Part shown: in pieces, positions 35,360-42,613 of the stretch
Numbering within the stretch: the stretch's first letter is position 1
How the letters are laid out: every line of letters begins with the position of its first letter
DNA from: DAOUMF01 sp034408935
Lineage (GTDB): Bacteria; Chloroflexota; Dehalococcoidia; SM23-28-2; RBG-16-64-32
Assembly: GCA_034408935.1 (NCBI GenBank)
Contig: DAOUMV010000025.1
Location: 62,001 to 126,000, forward strand
Length of the DNA: 64,000 bases
Direction: 5' to 3'
Position numbers and translations under genes: made by a program
Notes under the pieces: model-generated
Seen by the model: only the letters and a program-made list of their open reading frames with translations
The model's database searches: none
What the model was told of the DNA's origin: nothing

Positions 35360-35719
35360 TTATCCCGCAAGCGCCGCTTTGGCCGTCTCCGCTACCTTGG
35401 CGAATGCCTCGGCGTCCCGCACCGCCAGATCCGCCAGCACCTTCCGGTCGATCTCCACCTGCGCCCGCTTGAGGCCGCTGATCAGACTGGAGTAGCTGAG
35501 GCCGTTGAGGCGCGCCGCCGCGTTGATGCGCGCTATCCACAGGCGGCGGAAGTCCCCCTTGCGGTCGCGCCGGTGCTCATACGCGTACCGCAGCGCGTGC
35601 GTGACCGATTCCTTGGCCTGCTTGAACAGGTGATGCCGTCCGGCGCGGTGGCCTTTCGCCTGGGCGATCACCTTCTTGCGCCGTCGCCTGGTTGCTGGGC
35701 TTCCTCTTGCTCTTGGCAC
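35360..35719 (-). CDS. rplT: 50S ribosomal protein L20
   Basis: A 119-residue L20. The basic N terminus RRRRKKVIAQAKGHRAGRHHLFKQAKESVTHALRYAYEHRRDRKGDFRRLWIARINAAARLNGLSYSSLISGLKRAQVEIDRKVLADLAVRD follows the family throughout. L20 assembles early on 23S rRNA and, in other bacteria, represses its own operon. Here it is the last gene of infC-rpmI-rplT. GTG start. Confidence 0.96.
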   Translation of the reverse strand: MPRARGSPATRRRRKKVIAQAKGHRAGRHHLFKQAKESVTHALRYAYEHRRDRKGDFRRLWIARINAAARLNGLSYSSLISGLKRAQVEIDRKVLADLAVRDAEAFAKVAETAKAALAG

Positions 35720-35729
35720 GTCTTCTGAC

Positions 35730-35936
35730 CTAGGTGTGATAGGGCATGAGCCTGCGGACGCTCTTGCTCTGGCCCTTGGGAACGGACAGCTTTCCGGCGA
35801 ACAGCCGCAGGGTAGCGCCTCGCTTCTTGCGACGAGCGTTGTTTATGTGGCACTTGCGCCGCATTATCTTGCCGCCGCCGCTGACGTAGAAGCGGCGCTT
35901 GGAGCCGGAATGGGTCTTTATCTTGAATCTAGCCAA
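35730..35936 (-). CDS. rpmI: 50S ribosomal protein L35
   Basis: A 68-residue L35: KIKTHSGSKRRF, then RRKCHINNARRKKRG and a C-terminal SVRRLMPY. The start is a TTG at 35936, because GGAGGAG lies four bases upstream and the usual MPKMKTHSG position falls here; the frame would otherwise open into infC. It overlaps infC by eight bases, so its translation is likely coupled to that gene. Confidence 0.93.
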   Translation of the reverse strand: MARFKIKTHSGSKRRFYVSGGGKIMRRKCHINNARRKKRGATLRLFAGKLSVPKGQSKSVRRLMPYHT

Positions 35937-36489
35937 CGCGCTCCTCCACCGGCGCCTCATTCTGCTCTTTCGGGACGGGCCCCTTCTTGCTCGGCGTCAA
36001 GATCACGCTCAGGAATCGCCCTTCCATGGACGGCGGCCTCTCCACCACTGCTATCTCTTTCAGCCCCTCCAGCGCCCGATCCAGCACCTGGCGGCCGATC
36101 TCCGGATGTGACATCTCCCGCCCTCGGAACATCACCGCCAGCTTCACCTTGTCCCCTTCCATCAACAGCCGCTCGACCAGTGCTACCTTGCGCTCCATGT
36201 CCGCCCGGCCGATCCTAGGGCGCACGCGCACCTCATGGATGATGCCGCCCCTTTGGTGCTTGCGGGCGTCCCGCTCCCTTTTGGCCTGCTGGTACTTCCA
36301 CTTCCCGTAGTCGAGCACCCGGCAGACGGGGGGAGAGCCGTTGGGGTCAACCTCCACCAGATCGACGCCACTCTCGCGAGCGATACTCAGGGCTTGCTGG
36401 AGGGGAACGATGCCGTGGTTCTCACCGTTCGCCCCTATGAGTCGGACCTCTTTGGCGCGAATCCAGTGGTTTATCCGAAGCTGTCGGAT
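35929..36489 (-). CDS. infC: Translation initiation factor IF-3 (AUC start)
   Basis: A 186-residue IF-3, if started at an ATC codon (36489). No ATG, GTG or TTG occurs in frame between the upstream in-frame stop and residue 45, yet the N-terminal domain is intact: RINHWIRAKEVRLIGANGEN, then VDLVEVDPNGSPPVCRVLDYGKWKYQ. ATC follows GGAGAGGGG at a good ribosome-site distance. Rare start codons (AUU, AUC, AUA) in infC allow IF-3 to limit its own synthesis by rejecting them, which is known in E. coli for AUU. The C-terminal domain reads RGREMSHPEIGRQVLD. A TGC-TATAGT extended -10 lies about 40 nt upstream. Confidence 0.9.
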   Translation of the reverse strand: MRQLRINHWIRAKEVRLIGANGENHGIVPLQQALSIARESGVDLVEVDPNGSPPVCRVLDYGKWKYQQAKRERDARKHQRGGIIHEVRVRPRIGRADMERKVALVERLLMEGDKVKLAVMFRGREMSHPEIGRQVLDRALEGLKEIAVVERPPSMEGRFLSVILTPSKKGPVPKEQNEAPVEERVG

Positions 36490-36561
36490 ACTGGTCCCCT
36501 CTCCAACCTCAGAGTTGCCAAGCTAGGGCAACTATAGCACACCGTCGTACCGTCTTCAATG

Positions 36562-37083
36562 CTACCTCAGCAGCAGCAGCCGCATCCCTGACTCTACCCG
36601 CTGGCCCGCCTCCACGTAGAGCTCTCGCACCGTACCCGCCTTCTGGGCACGCAGCTCGTTGTTCATCTTCATCGCCTCGAGCACCATCAGGATGTCGCCC
36701 TCCGCCACTTGATCCCCGGCCTCCGCGTACACCTCGGTCACCACGCCGGTCATGGGCGACAGCACGACCCAGCCGCCCGCCGGGTGCTCCTCCAGCGTCA
36801 GGTCGCTAGGGATGGCATTAGGTGCCCGCCGGTCGCGTGTGCTCACTGCCACTGAGTAGCGGTCCCAGCCAATGACGATGTCGTAGCCTTCGGCGCGCTC
36901 CACGGCGAACAGCTCGTGCGGGTGGTCATCGATGACCAGCGCGTACAGGGCTGTCTGGCCCACCTGCTCCAGGCGGGCGTTGTGCCAATCGCCGTTGATG
37001 CGGACGCGCAGCCCATCCGGGCCGTCCTCCACCTCCACCTCCTTGAGCTCGTAGCCCAGCCGGACTATGTACTTCTCCGCCAT
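36562..37083 (-). CDS. Biotin carboxyl carrier protein with BT-like N-terminal part
   Basis: A 173-residue biotin carrier. The C-terminal 75 residues are a biotinyl domain with the biotinylation motif VLEAMKMNNE. The N-terminal 90 residues resemble the linker (BT) region that follows biotin carboxylase in propionyl-CoA and methylcrotonyl-CoA carboxylase alpha subunits. Its start overlaps the carboxylase gene by 19 bases, so it looks like a split alpha subunit. No carboxyltransferase gene is in the window; acyl-CoA substrate unknown. Confidence 0.9.
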   Translation of the reverse strand: MAEKYIVRLGYELKEVEVEDGPDGLRVRINGDWHNARLEQVGQTALYALVIDDHPHELFAVERAEGYDIVIGWDRYSVAVSTRDRRAPNAIPSDLTLEEHPAGGWVVLSPMTGVVTEVYAEAGDQVAEGDILMVLEAMKMNNELRAQKAGTVRELYVEAGQRVESGMRLLLLR

Positions 37084-38579
37084 CCTCTCGCTCCTGCGCG
37101 CGGGTCCCCCGACCGGCTCAGCAGCCGCCAGCGGCTGCCCCTTACTCGGCCCGATTGCTCGTTGCGCCGCCGTGTCCCCTTACGGTGGGCCAGCACCGCT
37201 GCCGCCAGCAGCGCCAGTTCCTCGTGGGCTATGCCGTGGTCCTGTCGCGGGTCGAACCGCTTCTCCACGAAGCTGGTGTCCAGCCTGCCTTGCAGGAAGT
37301 GGGTGTCATCCAGCACCTGCAGGTGGAAGGGGATGTTGGTGCTGATCCCCGCGATCTTGAACTCGCGCAGGGCCCGCCGCATCCGCTGGATCGCTTCCGT
37401 CCGCGTCCGGCCCCAGGTGCACAGCTTGGCGATCAGAGGGTCGTAGTGATAGCTGACCTCCAGCCCATTGTACAGGGCTGAGTCAACTCGCACTCCGGCG
37501 CCCCCGGGCACCGATACGAAGCTCACCGTCCCCACCGACGGCAGGAAGTTGTTGAACGGATCCTCAGCCGCGATTCGGCACTCCAGCGCCCACCCCTGGA
37601 TGGACGTCTCTCGGTAGGGCAGGTCCTCCCCTGCCGCCAACAGTATCTGGTCCGCTACCAGGTCTACCCCTGTGACCAGCTCTGTAACCGGGTGCTCCAC
37701 CTGGAGACGGGTGTTCATCTCCAGGAAGTTCACCTGGCCCTTCCGGTTCACCAGGAACTCCAGCGTGCCCACGCTGGTGTAGCCTGTCGCTTGGGCTGCC
37801 CGCAGCGCCATCTCGTTGAGCTGCTGGCGCAGTCCTGGGTCTACGGCGGTGGACGGCGCCTCCTCAATCATCTTCTGATGCCGGCGCTGGATGGAGCACT
37901 CGCGCTCCCCCAGGGCGACGACGTTTCCTCGCATGTCGCCGATCACCTGGAGCTCGATGTGCCGCACTGGCTCTAAGAACTTCTCCAGGTACAGCGTCCC
38001 CTGCCCGAAGGCCGACGCCGCCTCCTGGCTCGCCGCCTCCAGCGCCGGCGGCAGTTCCTCTGGCCGGTACACTGCGCGCATGCCTCGCCCGCCGCCGCCC
38101 CCCGCCGCCTTTATCATGATAGGGTAGCCGATGCCGGTGGCGGCGCTGGCCGCCGTCCCCTCGGACGTGACCTCCTCGCTGCCCGGCACTACCGGGATAC
38201 CTGCCTCCTGCATGAGCTTGCGGGCCTGCACCTTGTCGCCAAGGATACGGATGGACCGTGGGGAGGGCCCCACCCAGGCCATATCGGCGTCCAGGCAGGC
38301 CTCGGCGAAGTCCGCGTTCTCCGCCAGGAAGCCGTAGCCGGGGTGCACCGCGTCCGCGCCCGCCTTCCTGGCGGTCTCGATGATCCGTTCGCCGTTGAGG
38401 TAGCTCTCCTGGGCCGCCGCCGGGCCGATGAGATACGCCTCATCGGCGTGGCGCACGTGGAGCGAGTTGCGGTCCGCCTCCGAGTAGACGGCCACGGCCG
38501 TGATTCCCATCTCGCGGCAGGCCCTTACGATGCGCAGGGCGATCTCGCCGCGGTTGGCTATAAGAAGCTTCTCAAACAA
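37065..38579 (-). CDS. accC: Acyl-CoA carboxylase biotin carboxylase subunit
   Basis: A 504-residue ATP-grasp biotin carboxylase: KLLIANRGEIALRIVRACREMGI, the glycine-rich KAAGGGGGRGMRAV, LYLEKFLEPVRHIELQVIGD, GTLEFLVNRKGQVNFLEMNTRLQVEHPVTELVTGVDLV and YDPLIAKLCTWG. About 445 residues form the enzyme; the last 50 are basic. It carboxylates biotin on the carrier encoded by the next gene. The start is TTG at 38579 by the longest sensible frame (LFEKLLIANRG). It follows thrS by about 118 bases. Confidence 0.93.
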   Translation of the reverse strand: MFEKLLIANRGEIALRIVRACREMGITAVAVYSEADRNSLHVRHADEAYLIGPAAAQESYLNGERIIETARKAGADAVHPGYGFLAENADFAEACLDADMAWVGPSPRSIRILGDKVQARKLMQEAGIPVVPGSEEVTSEGTAASAATGIGYPIMIKAAGGGGGRGMRAVYRPEELPPALEAASQEAASAFGQGTLYLEKFLEPVRHIELQVIGDMRGNVVALGERECSIQRRHQKMIEEAPSTAVDPGLRQQLNEMALRAAQATGYTSVGTLEFLVNRKGQVNFLEMNTRLQVEHPVTELVTGVDLVADQILLAAGEDLPYRETSIQGWALECRIAAEDPFNNFLPSVGTVSFVSVPGGAGVRVDSALYNGLEVSYHYDPLIAKLCTWGRTRTEAIQRMRRALREFKIAGISTNIPFHLQVLDDTHFLQGRLDTSFVEKRFDPRQDHGIAHEELALLAAAVLAHRKGTRRRNEQSGRVRGSRWRLLSRSGDPRAGARGWRRST

Positions 38580-38696
38580 GTGACGCTACTATTGGCCGTT
38601 TCTATGGTGACTACAAAGGGCGCCTATTCATTCCCCTTGTATCATACCTGTCCAGAGCCTCGCAAGCGGCCGATTGTTAAGATTAGGAGATCAATG

Positions 38697-40439
38697 TCAC
38701 GCTCTTTCCTCCACCTCCGCTCGCATCCGCGCGATGAGTCCCTCCAGCTTCATCGCGCCCAGGTCCTCGCCGCTGCGCAGGCGTACCGCCGCCGTCCCCG
38801 TCTCCCTCTCTCGGTCGCCCAGCACCAGCATGTACGGCACCTTCTGTAGCTGGGCATCGCGGATCTTCGCCTGCATCCGCTCCGCTCGCGGGTCCACCTC
38901 AGCTCGCACACCGGCTCGTCGTAGCGCATCCGCCACCGCGTTCGCGTGCTCGATGTGCCGATCCGCGATCGGTATCACCACCGCCTGCACTGGCGCCAGC
39001 CACAGCGGAAACGCGCCCCCGTAGTGCTCGATGAGCACCCCGAAGAAGCGCTCCATCGAACCCAGAAGCGCCCGGTGCACCATGTACGGCCGGTGCTCAC
39101 GCCCGTCCTCGCCGATGTAGCTCATGTCGAACCGCTCCGGCAGGTTGAAGTCGAACTGGATCGTCGTGCACTGCCACTCCCGTCCCAGCGTGTCCAGCAG
39201 CTTGACGTCGATCTTCGGCCCGTAGAACACGGCCCCGCCCTCGTCCACGTCGTGGGGCAGTCCCCGGTCCTTGATCGCCTCCCGCAGCACACCGGTGGCC
39301 ATATCCCAGTCCTCCTGCGAGCCAGCGTACTTCCCCCCCGGTGATCGCGTGGAGAGGTACACGTGGAACCGCTCGAACCCGAAGGCGCGGAAGAAGAGCT
39401 GCATGAAATCCACGCAGCCCTCGATTTCCTCCTTGATCTGGTCCGGCCGACAGAAGATGTGCGCGTCGTCCTGGGTGAAGCCCCGTACCCGCATCAGCCC
39501 GTGCAGCACTCCGGAGCGCTCGTAGCGGTAGACGGTGCCCATCTCCGCCAGGCGCATGGGCAGGTCGCGGTAGCTGCGCAGCCCGCTTCGGTACATCTGA
39601 ATGTGGAACGGACAGTTCATCGGCTTGACGTAGTAGTCTTGCCCGTCGATGTCCATCGGCGAGTACATGCTCTCCGTATAGAAGTCCAGATGGCCGCTCG
39701 TCTCCCACAGGGTGGAGCGGCCGATGTGAGGCGAGTATACGAGCTCGTAGCCGTGGTTGTAGTGCTCTTCCCGCCAGAAGTCCTCGATGATCGTGCGCAC
39801 GCGGCCGCCCTTGGGGTGCCAGTAGACCAGCCCCGGCCCGTACTCCTCATGGAAGGAGAATAGGTCTAGCTCCCGCCCCAGGCGCCGATGGTCCCGCCGG
39901 AACGCCTCCTCGATCTGCTCCAGGTGGGACTGGAGCTCCTCCTCTGTGTCGAACAAGGCGCCGTAGATCCGCTGCAGCATCGGGTTCCGCTCCTGCCCTC
40001 GCCAGTAGGCGCCGGCCACGCTCATCAGCTTGAACGCCTGCACCTGCCCCGTGCGCTCCACGTGCGGCCCCGCGCAGAGGTCGACGAAGTCGCCGTGCCG
40101 GTAGATGCTCACCTTCTCGTCCTCTATGTCCTCGATGAGTTCCAGCTTGTACGGCTGCTCCGCGAACAGCTTCCGCGCCTCGTCCTTGGATATCTCGTCG
40201 TGCTGGAAGGGCACGTCGGACTCCACGCGCTGGCGCATCTTCTCCTCGATGACCGGCAGGTCCTCATTGGTCAGGGCCCGCGGCAGGGTGAAGTCGTAGT
40301 AGAAGCCGGTATCGATGGGAGGCCCGATACCCAGCTTGGCGTCCGGGAATATCTCCACCACCGCCTCGGCCATGATATGGGAGGCGGAGTGCCGCAGCCG
40401 CTCCAGCCGCTCCTCTTTCGAAAGGTCATGGAGAGTCAT
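38697..40439 (-). CDS. thrS: Threonyl-tRNA synthetase lacking the TGS domain
   Basis: A 580-residue class II synthetase. It begins within the editing domain (LRHSASHIMAEAVVEIFPDAKLGIGPPIDTGFYYDF), with the HxxxH and DLCAGPH zinc-type motifs intact; the catalytic domain has RGFTQDDAHIFCRPDQI and the C-terminal anticodon domain ends VLGDRERETGTAAVRLR. The N-terminal TGS domain (about 60 residues) found in most ThrS is missing; the 5' region instead encodes a separate membrane protein. ATG at 40439 has AGGTGA as a ribosome site. It is the last gene of the T-box-controlled group, six bases after the previous gene. Confidence 0.93.
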   Translation of the reverse strand: MTLHDLSKEERLERLRHSASHIMAEAVVEIFPDAKLGIGPPIDTGFYYDFTLPRALTNEDLPVIEEKMRQRVESDVPFQHDEISKDEARKLFAEQPYKLELIEDIEDEKVSIYRHGDFVDLCAGPHVERTGQVQAFKLMSVAGAYWRGQERNPMLQRIYGALFDTEEELQSHLEQIEEAFRRDHRRLGRELDLFSFHEEYGPGLVYWHPKGGRVRTIIEDFWREEHYNHGYELVYSPHIGRSTLWETSGHLDFYTESMYSPMDIDGQDYYVKPMNCPFHIQMYRSGLRSYRDLPMRLAEMGTVYRYERSGVLHGLMRVRGFTQDDAHIFCRPDQIKEEIEGCVDFMQLFFRAFGFERFHVYLSTRSPGGKYAGSQEDWDMATGVLREAIKDRGLPHDVDEGGAVFYGPKIDVKLLDTLGREWQCTTIQFDFNLPERFDMSYIGEDGREHRPYMVHRALLGSMERFFGVLIEHYGGAFPLWLAPVQAVVIPIADRHIEHANAVADALRRAGVRAEVDPRAERMQAKIRDAQLQKVPYMLVLGDRERETGTAAVRLRSGEDLGAMKLEGLIARMRAEVEERA

Positions 40440-40444
40440 GTCAA

Positions 40445-40795
40445 TCACCTCTCGGCAGCATCTGTTTGTGTGCTGAACCTGTATACGGTTTGCAGCCTCA
40501 CTATCAGGACTAGGAGATTCATCATGGCGGGGAACGGCAGGATTATAACTGCTATCCAATCCCCGCTCATGAGGGCGCGAGCCCACAGCCAGGCCATCAC
40601 CGCCTGGAAAGCAAAGAACATGTAGTTGGCGACCGGATGCAAGAGCCGGTAGGAAAGCGGCCAAAGTGATCCGTCTCGCCGCATACGAAGCGAGGCTAGC
40701 CAACCTGACCACGGAACCAGGAAGTAGAGGAAGGTGAAGCGCCAGAAGCTCTTCCCCCACTCCAAACGTATGAATGCATCTACAGTCTTAAGCAT
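40445..40795 (-). CDS. Small membrane protein, unknown
   Basis: A 116-residue protein beginning at ATG 40795 (MLKTVDAFIRLEWGKS). Hydrophobic stretches at about residues 14-32, 48-70 and 75-100 suggest two to three membrane segments. No family recognised. It lies two bases after the 27-codon ORF and six bases before thrS; all are on the T-box transcript. Confidence 0.7.
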   Translation of the reverse strand: MLKTVDAFIRLEWGKSFWRFTFLYFLVPWSGWLASLRMRRDGSLWPLSYRLLHPVANYMFFAFQAVMAWLWARALMSGDWIAVIILPFPAMMNLLVLIVRLQTVYRFSTQTDAAER

Positions 40796-40797
40796 GC

Positions 40798-40881
40798 TTA
40801 GCAGCCTCGCAGCCGTCGCAGCAGCCGCCACTGCACCACAAAAAGCCCTTCGAAGCCTAGGTAGCGGTTCAATCGTTTCAT
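40798..40881 (-). CDS. 27-codon ORF with a duplicated C-terminal motif
   Basis: MKRLNRYLGFEGLFVVQWRLLRRLRGC. Its ATG overlaps the upstream stop (ATGA), and its stop is two bases from the next start, so it lies in the operon as a coupled ORF. GLFVVQWRLLRRLR nearly repeats GLFVVQWRLLKRLR at the C terminus of the 75-residue protein two genes upstream, with the matching DNA also alike, so it may be the remnant of a duplication or a true tiny membrane-associated peptide. Expression not shown. Confidence 0.45.
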   Translation of the reverse strand: MKRLNRYLGFEGLFVVQWRLLRRLRGC

Positions 40882-41459
40882 GTCGGCGGAGGTTTCCTGA
40901 TCATCTCCTTGAGAACCTTCCCCGGAAGCCGCCAGAATGTCTCAGTCCAATGCTCCCGGATACTCTCAATCTGCCTCTCATCGAGCAAGTACCCGTACGT
41001 ACGCGGGTCGCTAAAGAACAGGTATCTCCGCTCGATCGCCCCTATGGTCAGGCTGAAGCAGAATGCCATCATTCCCACGAGTAGCACAGTCCATATCCAG
41101 TAGCCCTCAATCGCGGAAACTAGCACTAATCCTGTAATGCCGACCAGAGCCACTGTGCCCGACGACCACGAGAGAGATACCCAGAAGGCATTGCTCCCGA
41201 TCAGCCGATGAATTCTCAGGATGCCGATGTTCGAGAGGAAGAATGCGGCGCCGGTGAGTACTTGCAGGACACTGAAAGCCTGGGAGCCATACCCTCCCCC
41301 AAGCGCGATCGCGCCGCCTGTGACGAGTAAGAGTCCGAAGACAAGCCACAGTACGCTTGCACCCGAACTCCCTTGTGGGCGGGCCACGGGAAACGCCTCC
41401 GGAAAGCGGTCGCGCCAGAGCCAGCCCTGGGCGAACAGCACCTGGAGCCAGAGCTTCAT
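40878..41459 (-). CDS. Membrane protein, unknown, four to five segments
   Basis: A 193-residue protein. A soluble N terminus (KLWLQVLFAQGWLWRDRFPEAFP) precedes hydrophobic segments near residues 35-58, 63-82, 95-115 and 118-140; the C-terminal 50 residues are charged (YLLDERQIESIREHWTETFWRLPGKVLKEMIRK). I do not recognise a family. ATGA overlap with the upstream gene. T-box-controlled by position. Confidence 0.7.
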   Translation of the reverse strand: MKLWLQVLFAQGWLWRDRFPEAFPVARPQGSSGASVLWLVFGLLLVTGGAIALGGGYGSQAFSVLQVLTGAAFFLSNIGILRIHRLIGSNAFWVSLSWSSGTVALVGITGLVLVSAIEGYWIWTVLLVGMMAFCFSLTIGAIERRYLFFSDPRTYGYLLDERQIESIREHWTETFWRLPGKVLKEMIRKPPPT

Positions 41460-41683
41460 CGTGCTGTCTCCCGCAGCCGCTTCAGCAGCCGCCACTGCAC
41501 TACGAACAGCCCCAACGCTACCAGCGCCAGCACGACCATCGCTGCCAGCAGCCCCCACTCCTCCTCTCCCACCGCCAGCACGCCGAACAGTACCGCCAGC
41601 GCCAGCATGCTCAGCGGCGCTGCCCACAGCCAGAGCCGCAGCAAACGCATCGACGGGCTGTCAGCCTGTGTCCCGTCTTTCAC
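41456..41683 (-). CDS. Small two-helix membrane protein, unknown
   Basis: A 75-residue protein, started at GTG 41683 because GGAAG lies about eight bases upstream; ATG at 41650 is the alternative (64 aa) but has no ribosome site. The two hydrophobic segments are LLRLWLWAAPLSMLALAVLF and WGLLAAMVVLALVALGLFVV, ending in a basic QWRLLKRLRETAR. It is the first gene after the T-box terminator. Function unknown. Confidence 0.65.
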   Translation of the reverse strand: MKDGTQADSPSMRLLRLWLWAAPLSMLALAVLFGVLAVGEEEWGLLAAMVVLALVALGLFVVQWRLLKRLRETAR

Positions 41684-41713
41684 CTTCCTGCTTCCTTCTT
41701 TCGTCAAACGAAA

Positions 41714-41739
41714 GCCCCCCGACCGGTGGGACGGGGGGC
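41714..41739 (-). terminator. T-box leader terminator
   Basis: Minus strand GCCCCCCG pairs with CGGGGGGC over a ten-base loop, followed by TTTCGTTT. It competes with the antiterminator that contains the T-box. Confidence 0.85.
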
Positions 41740-41780
41740 GATCCGTGGTTCCACCCACTTTCCTCGCCCAGGCATCTACT

Positions 41781-41794
41781 GAGCCTGTCGAAGG
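41781..41794. repeat. Dispersed TTCGACAGGCTC repeat, copy 2 (in T-box leader)
   Basis: The minus strand reads CCTTCGACAGGCTC in the loop of the stem just before the antiterminator, the same core as in topA (8984-9001) and before the PHP gene (56651-56677). Confidence 0.75.
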
Positions 41795-41993
41795 GCGAGC
41801 TCCTTGGGCCGCTAACGGGTGCCTCCGGGGCCGCCTACCGTCCCCGCCATCGGCGGGGCGTTCGACGGCCGGCTCGCGGGAGGTTTTCGCCGCGGCAGTG
41901 GGCTGGCACGCTCTCAGCCTGCGCTCGCCTCTCTGTCGCCTTGCCGCGACTACTCGTTCCGGTCTTCGCCTTTTGCGATGATCTGCACAGGCA

Positions 41994-42022
41994 ATGGTAA
42001 CAATGCCCCTTGGACACGTCAA
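41994..42022 (-). promoter_or_regulatory. Promoter of the T-box/thrS transcript
   Basis: Minus strand TTGACG (42022-42017), a 17-bp spacer and TACCAT (41999-41994); initiation near 41987. It points away from the tRNA-Val gene about 90 bp to the right. Confidence 0.6.
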
Positions 42023-42089
42023 CAACGGCCCAGACCAAGCGCTTCCTGAAACCGGACGCAAGTCGTACAATAGGGGACGGCCTGGAGGT

Positions 42090-42166
42090 GGGCGATTAGC
42101 TCAGTTGGTTAGAGCGCAGCGTTGACATCGCTGAGGTCAGTGGTTCGAGTCCACTATCGCCCACCA
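42090..42166 (+). tRNA. tRNA-Val (GAC)
   Basis: A complete 77-nt cloverleaf with GGGCGAT/ATCGCCC acceptor stem, D stem GCTC/GAGC, anticodon stem CAGCG/CGCTG with loop TTGACAT (anticodon GAC), the T loop TTCGAGT and an encoded CCA. A TACAAT at 42066-42071 is a likely -10. Confidence 0.95.
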
Positions 42167-42289
42167 CTTCGCTTACCCCTCTTAGGCTACTAGCCGCCCG
42201 CCGTCTTCAAGAACTTGCTCTTGATTCAGCACCCGGGTTGCGCCAGAATGGAAACGGCTGCCCCGGCGGCAGCTCATCGGCTGGGGTTA

Positions 42290-42319
42290 TTGCCGCGTAC
42301 GGCAAGCTCGTGATATACT
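42290..42319 (+). promoter_or_regulatory. Promoter of tRNA-Lys
   Basis: TTGCCG (42290-42295), an 18-bp spacer and TATACT (42314-42319), 34 bp before the tRNA. Confidence 0.6.
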
Positions 42320-42352
42320 TCGCAAACCTGGGCCCTGGCCAGCGACCGTCGC

Positions 42353-42428
<76 letters not shown>

Positions 42429-42453
42429 ATAGTGAGCAACCAAGATGGAGAAA

Positions 42454-42538
42454 GGGGAAGTGTCGGAACCGGTAGACGAGCGTGATTTAGGATCACGTGC
42501 CGAAAGGCGTGGGGGTTCGAGTCCCCCCTTCCCCACCA
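42454..42538 (+). tRNA. tRNA-Leu (TAG)
   Basis: An 85-nt class II tRNA: GGGGAAG/CTTCCCC acceptor, anticodon stem CGTGA/TCACG with loop TTTAGGA (anticodon TAG), a variable arm GCCGAAAGGC, T arm GGGGG-TTCGAGT-CCCCC and encoded CCA. It lies 25 bp after tRNA-Lys, likely co-transcribed. Confidence 0.94.
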
Positions 42539-42613
42539 ATCGGACGCTGCCAGCCCTGCGACCACAGCGATTGGGCGGGCCTGTAGCCGCAGCCGCCGCT
42601 GAAGGAGGATCCG

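Larger units (their letters stand above)
41714..41987 (-). ncRNA. T-box leader, predicted threonine-specific
   Basis: The antiterminator signature GGGUGGAACCACG is at 41743-41756 (minus strand), followed by a terminator. Upstream, a Stem I is visible: the AGUA-type GAGUAG, then GUCGCGGC pairing with GCCGCGGC; opposite GAGUAG the loop reads GAAAACCUCC, giving ACC (Thr) as the candidate specifier codon. A stem CTCGCCC/GGGCGAG precedes the T-box and contains a dispersed repeat in its loop. Uncharged tRNA-Thr should stabilise antitermination of the four small ORFs and thrS. Confidence 0.85.

Noticed and set aside
40440..40760. N-terminal extension of thrS
   Set aside because: In frame but without TGS-domain sequence, and the same DNA encodes a better-supported membrane protein; thrS has its own ribosome site at 40439.
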